Assembly (NCBI GenBank): GCA_903959905.1
Contig: CAJBYO010000054.1
Coordinates: forward strand, 23,077-87,076
Length of the DNA: 64,000 bases
Reading direction: 5' to 3'
DNA from: an uncultured Bacteroidales bacterium
GTDB lineage: Bacteria > Bacteroidota > Bacteroidia > Bacteroidales > FEN-979
In this document: positions 62,101-64,000 of the stretch, piece by piece
Layout: every line of letters starts with the position of its first letter
Position numbering within the stretch: the first letter of the stretch is position 1
Program-made: the position numbers and the translations under genes
Notes under the pieces: model-generated
The model's database searches: none
The model's input: the letters and a program-made list of their open reading frames with translations, nothing else
Told to the model about the DNA's origin: nothing

Positions 62101-64000
62101 GGCTCCGTCTGCTTTCTTTAACTGGACACCGACCGTACAGAACTACGATCAGTACCTGACCAGTAAATCACTTGCAGGTCTTCACGCCCCGCAGATGAAA
62201 CTGAAATATGATATCTTCCTCGATAACTTTGGAACAACCAACCTGAATTCACTCGCAGTAGAACTTTGGAACGGAACCACATGGAGCGTTCTCAAGACCT
62301 ACGACAATTCAAGCGGTGCCAATATTCCATGGACATCAGAAACACTGGATATCAGTTCACAGACCCATAACGCAGCATTTAAAGTTCGTTTCCACACCTT
62401 CGGCGTCAACTCAGTTGATATCGACGGATGGTACATTGACAACGTAAAAGTTGTCAGCACCGACGGAACAAGCGGACCGAATCCTTGCGTTATCGGTTAC
62501 AACTTCTACCTCAATGGCACCCAGAGTGCTTTCACACCTGATACTACCTACAACATTCCGCCGAACCAGGTTGTTTACGGACAACCCTACCAGGCTTGTG
62601 TTAAGGCAGTTTACGGAAGTGGTTACAGCCCGCAGATCTGCGTTACCTTTACTTCACATTTCCTCTATCCGGCTCGTGATTTGTCGGTTGTTGGTGTTGA
62701 ATGTAATGCTTACCTGAGCTGGAAAAAGCCGGTTACCATGGGCGATGCTCCTCAGGTACCGATGTTTGACGGTGTTGTTGAACATACTCCTGCAAACAGT
62801 GGCCGTGCTCCGATCAGCAATTCAGCTGTTCAGCCGAATGCACCTTCCAATGTTCTTGGTTCAAACGCATTTGGTATCAATGCATCAACCACCTCAACAA
62901 TTAACTTTGATGTTAACAATGTTGGTGGTATGACTGTTATTGCAGCTCTTCCGAATACGTCAGATTTCTGGCATGATCTTGAAATGCCGCTGAATGAAAC
63001 TACATTCGGTTATGCAGTAAGAGACGGCAGCGATCACCTTTATAAAGTTATCAGAGCAACCGGTGCCTTTACTGACCTCGGAAGCCTTGGTGTTGCTGGC
63101 GAACAGATTCTTGACCTCGCTATTGACGGCAGTAACGGTGATATCTATGCTGTTTCTTCCAATGCAGCGTTGACCGCTGATAAACTGTGGAAAATTAATC
63201 CTGCAGTTCCTTCTGCAACTGTGATTGGTTCAACGGTTACTTCAGCCGGTATGATCAGCCTTGCAGGTGATGCCGCTGGCAACATCTGGGGATATGACCT
63301 CGTGAATGACAATTTCTACAAACTGAACAAAACCACTGGTGCTGCAACTGTTATTGGACCTCTCGGATTCAATGCCAACTACGGACAGTGTATGTTCTTT
63401 GACCAGGCTGTAAACACTGTTACCATGGGTGCTTACAATCTTACTGCAAATTCAGCCCAGATCAGGGCCGTTGACGTTACCACCGGTGGTTCCACCGTGT
63501 TGAGCTCAACTGCAAATCAGATCGCCGGCGGTACAATACCTACAACCGGAGGTACCGGTGGCGGTGGTACACCTGCAGGTTTGGTTGGTTACAACATCTA
63601 CCGTGGTGGCAACTTTATCCACTTCAACCCGCATCCTGATTCCATTACCTATTATGATTACGGTCTCTTCCCGGGAACCTACAAGTATGATGTGAAGGCC
63701 AAGTATGACCTGACCACCTACGGATTCCCAGGCCAGTTTGGTGAATCATTAACCAACACAGCCGGTGAGAAGACTGTAACCCTCTATTGCGGCCGTCCAT
63801 TGCCATTCTACGAACCATGGGATGCCGGAAACTTTTTATTCAACAGTTGGGCCTCAACCGGACACTGGAGCGTAAATACCGGTATCGGTAATGCCGCACC
63901 AAGTGCTGATTTCACCTGGTCACCTGCCATTGCAAACTACTCACAGGCTCTTACCAGCCCTGTACTTGATGCTTCTCCATGGACTTGCGCCAAGATCTGG
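59141..64000 (+). CDS. Giant secreted cargo protein, paralogue of the preceding gene, partial
   Basis: Frame open from the ATG at 59141 to the window end: 1620 codons with no stop. Signal peptide 1-27 (SFGFA-QQ). A choice-of-anchor-J-like domain comes first (LTESFETGS ... AMDLVHVTCG, about 33-205), then an outer-surface beta-sandwich (TTYWMGGRTQMLCTAAEL), two carboxypeptidase-regulatory-like domains (GYVRDVNTLAPISGAIVQ and GGTVTDASTGLPITGA), and from about residue 560 a block colinear with the neighbour (YDDGTQENFAVW, NALKFTPLAWPVK, PTNLVVNDQSL, YGQPYQACVKAVYGSGYS, PFYEPWDAGNF). Residues about 1195-1480 are an insert absent from the paralogue. A C-terminal sorting domain is expected beyond the edge. 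Confidence 0.88.
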   Translation, partial: MKNVTQTMRMLMLFAVSMFVFVSFGFAQQTMLLTESFETGSGATPPAGWALEQVTGTTLGVNFVTTSTYPTISAAYDGTKFVQYNSYNISSGSTRLKRTAAVSTTNKSFVMVDFAWYEDGGYATSADKVDVQWSTNGTTWTTAATFNRYNAVAGWKAKNVVLPAGANNQATLYVAFLFTSAYGNNCAMDLVHVTCGPAAPPAFVTLGTGTVSSNYPYTTYWMGGRTQMLCTAAELTAAGATAGPLSSVGFDVIANSTQVMNGFNLKMGATALTTLSGGYVGGLTSYYTTPYTVPGTGWQNITLTTPFAWNGTSNVIVEICYANTSYTTYSTVRGTTMAGMTAGHYADLQTECTVATNNAPSARPNIRLGVPPITPGVLMGYVRDVNTLAPISGAIVQIGAAKDTSRANGMYIIYNLNAGSVTANASASGYISQTTPAQTIVGGSVTNYDILMSPGPKVGGTVTDASTGLPITGATVTVGTGANAVTTLTIAGGTYLSPLLSISGAQPIVIGKTGFDDFTGSVNLVPNTTTTQDAALLPTAVQPGPFTAVLNNPTTPTAVNLNWGVPQNFYQEIYDDGTQENFAVWATANNLNALKFTPLAWPVKLIGGKVNLGIAANYPANALPLAKFKMMAYKADGAGGVPGTIIDSVEVTPTGFGWANFTFATPLTINSGDFYLVMKQGGIPPHAAGIGVDLTNTQLRSYSKFVTGGAPWVPAAGNFMMRAILQGVGGPMLGDNSSEKKLITASAVEGLIYESPVATVTGYEGNGDYSPLAMSYQVWRLLQGQEGNQALWTSIWTGNVNTTVDNGWPTLPNGPYRWAVKAIYSPPGQRPSAPTFSNVIGKGWTANVNVCISLTCASNPKAGTIVKLVNTNYPDTNYTKTSDTSGCVHFTGVWKGSYVMSVIRFTYPVYTQNINITGDASYNVMLLQDAAPPTNLVVNDQSLKATWSPPRAMVYQLDEAFATGLATNQWVVSGGTNWGVSAATGNPAPSAFFNWTPTVQNYDQYLTSKSLAGLHAPQMKLKYDIFLDNFGTTNLNSLAVELWNGTTWSVLKTYDNSSGANIPWTSETLDISSQTHNAAFKVRFHTFGVNSVDIDGWYIDNVKVVSTDGTSGPNPCVIGYNFYLNGTQSAFTPDTTYNIPPNQVVYGQPYQACVKAVYGSGYSPQICVTFTSHFLYPARDLSVVGVECNAYLSWKKPVTMGDAPQVPMFDGVVEHTPANSGRAPISNSAVQPNAPSNVLGSNAFGINASTTSTINFDVNNVGGMTVIAALPNTSDFWHDLEMPLNETTFGYAVRDGSDHLYKVIRATGAFTDLGSLGVAGEQILDLAIDGSNGDIYAVSSNAALTADKLWKINPAVPSATVIGSTVTSAGMISLAGDAAGNIWGYDLVNDNFYKLNKTTGAATVIGPLGFNANYGQCMFFDQAVNTVTMGAYNLTANSAQIRAVDVTTGGSTVLSSTANQIAGGTIPTTGGTGGGGTPAGLVGYNIYRGGNFIHFNPHPDSITYYDYGLFPGTYKYDVKAKYDLTTYGFPGQFGESLTNTAGEKTVTLYCGRPLPFYEPWDAGNFLFNSWASTGHWSVNTGIGNAAPSADFTWSPAIANYSQALTSPVLDASPWTCAKIW

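Overview
The window is chromosomal DNA from a member of the Bacteroidota, most likely an anaerobic fermenter of the Bacteroidales/Marinilabiliales type. The reasons are a complete porP-gldK-gldL-gldM-gldN type IX secretion (T9SS) locus, a SprE/PorW lipoprotein, T9SS cargo with a C-terminal sorting domain, an HU-CCDC81/SPOR protein, an LptE/SecG/GroE block, and repeated TAnnTTTG-type -7 promoter boxes with few Shine-Dalgarno sites. There is no rRNA or tRNA gene to refine the placement, and I see no phage, insertion sequence or CRISPR array. Two genes run off the edges: the methylmalonyl-CoA mutase large subunit on the left and a giant secreted protein on the right.

Layout. 1-4290: methylmalonyl-CoA mutase operon (small subunit, a predicted outer-membrane beta-barrel protein, large subunit). 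4402-12075: a TIGR01777 epimerase, a DPP11-like S46 peptidase, trmB, an HU/SPOR protein, kdsB, a deoxynucleoside kinase and a GH3-family protein. 12733-14930: acetate kinase followed 11 bases later by a response regulator. 14960-21304: yebC, an Ig-like lipoprotein, a small ArsR-type regulator, adenine deaminase, rlmN and a DUF4468 protein. 21351-28982: a minus-strand block pheT, sigma-54 activator, lptE, TPR protein, secG, then groES-groEL. 29031-31136: recG. 31276-37387: the T9SS core. 37566-42030: a YitT membrane protein, then an M23 peptidase-dxr-rseP operon. 42229-45946: sprE/porW, bactofilin, AtpZ and an AtpI-like protein. 45982-48936: a PTPS-type pterin synthase, folE, a Bax-inhibitor-1 protein and fabD. 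48994-53907: a nucleotide-sugar block (rfbB, galE and WbpB/WbpD/WbpE-like genes). 54194-64000: elbB and two giant paralogous secreted proteins.

How they fit together. DPP11 (release of Asp/Glu dipeptides), methylmalonyl-CoA mutase and acetate kinase suggest peptide and amino-acid fermentation with propionate and acetate as products. The secretion machinery, the Wbp sugar pathway (which in Porphyromonas gingivalis makes the sugar that links T9SS cargo to surface lipopolysaccharide) and the large adhesin-like cargo genes together suggest a surface that displays sugar-anchored proteins.

The least ordinary features are non-coding. Intergenic spacers carry short tandem repeats in strict register: nine 8-bp units at 38466-38537, a second 8-bp family found at two loci (one of which encodes the end and stop codon of galE), and a 189-bp head-to-head inverted array of 9-bp units at 47035-47223. 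Other points worth a look are the acetate kinase-response regulator pair, the outer-membrane gene between the two mutase subunits, AtpZ/AtpI genes separated from an ATP synthase operon, an animal-like pterin synthase next to folE, and an apparent propeller-like domain inserted inside the second giant cargo protein.
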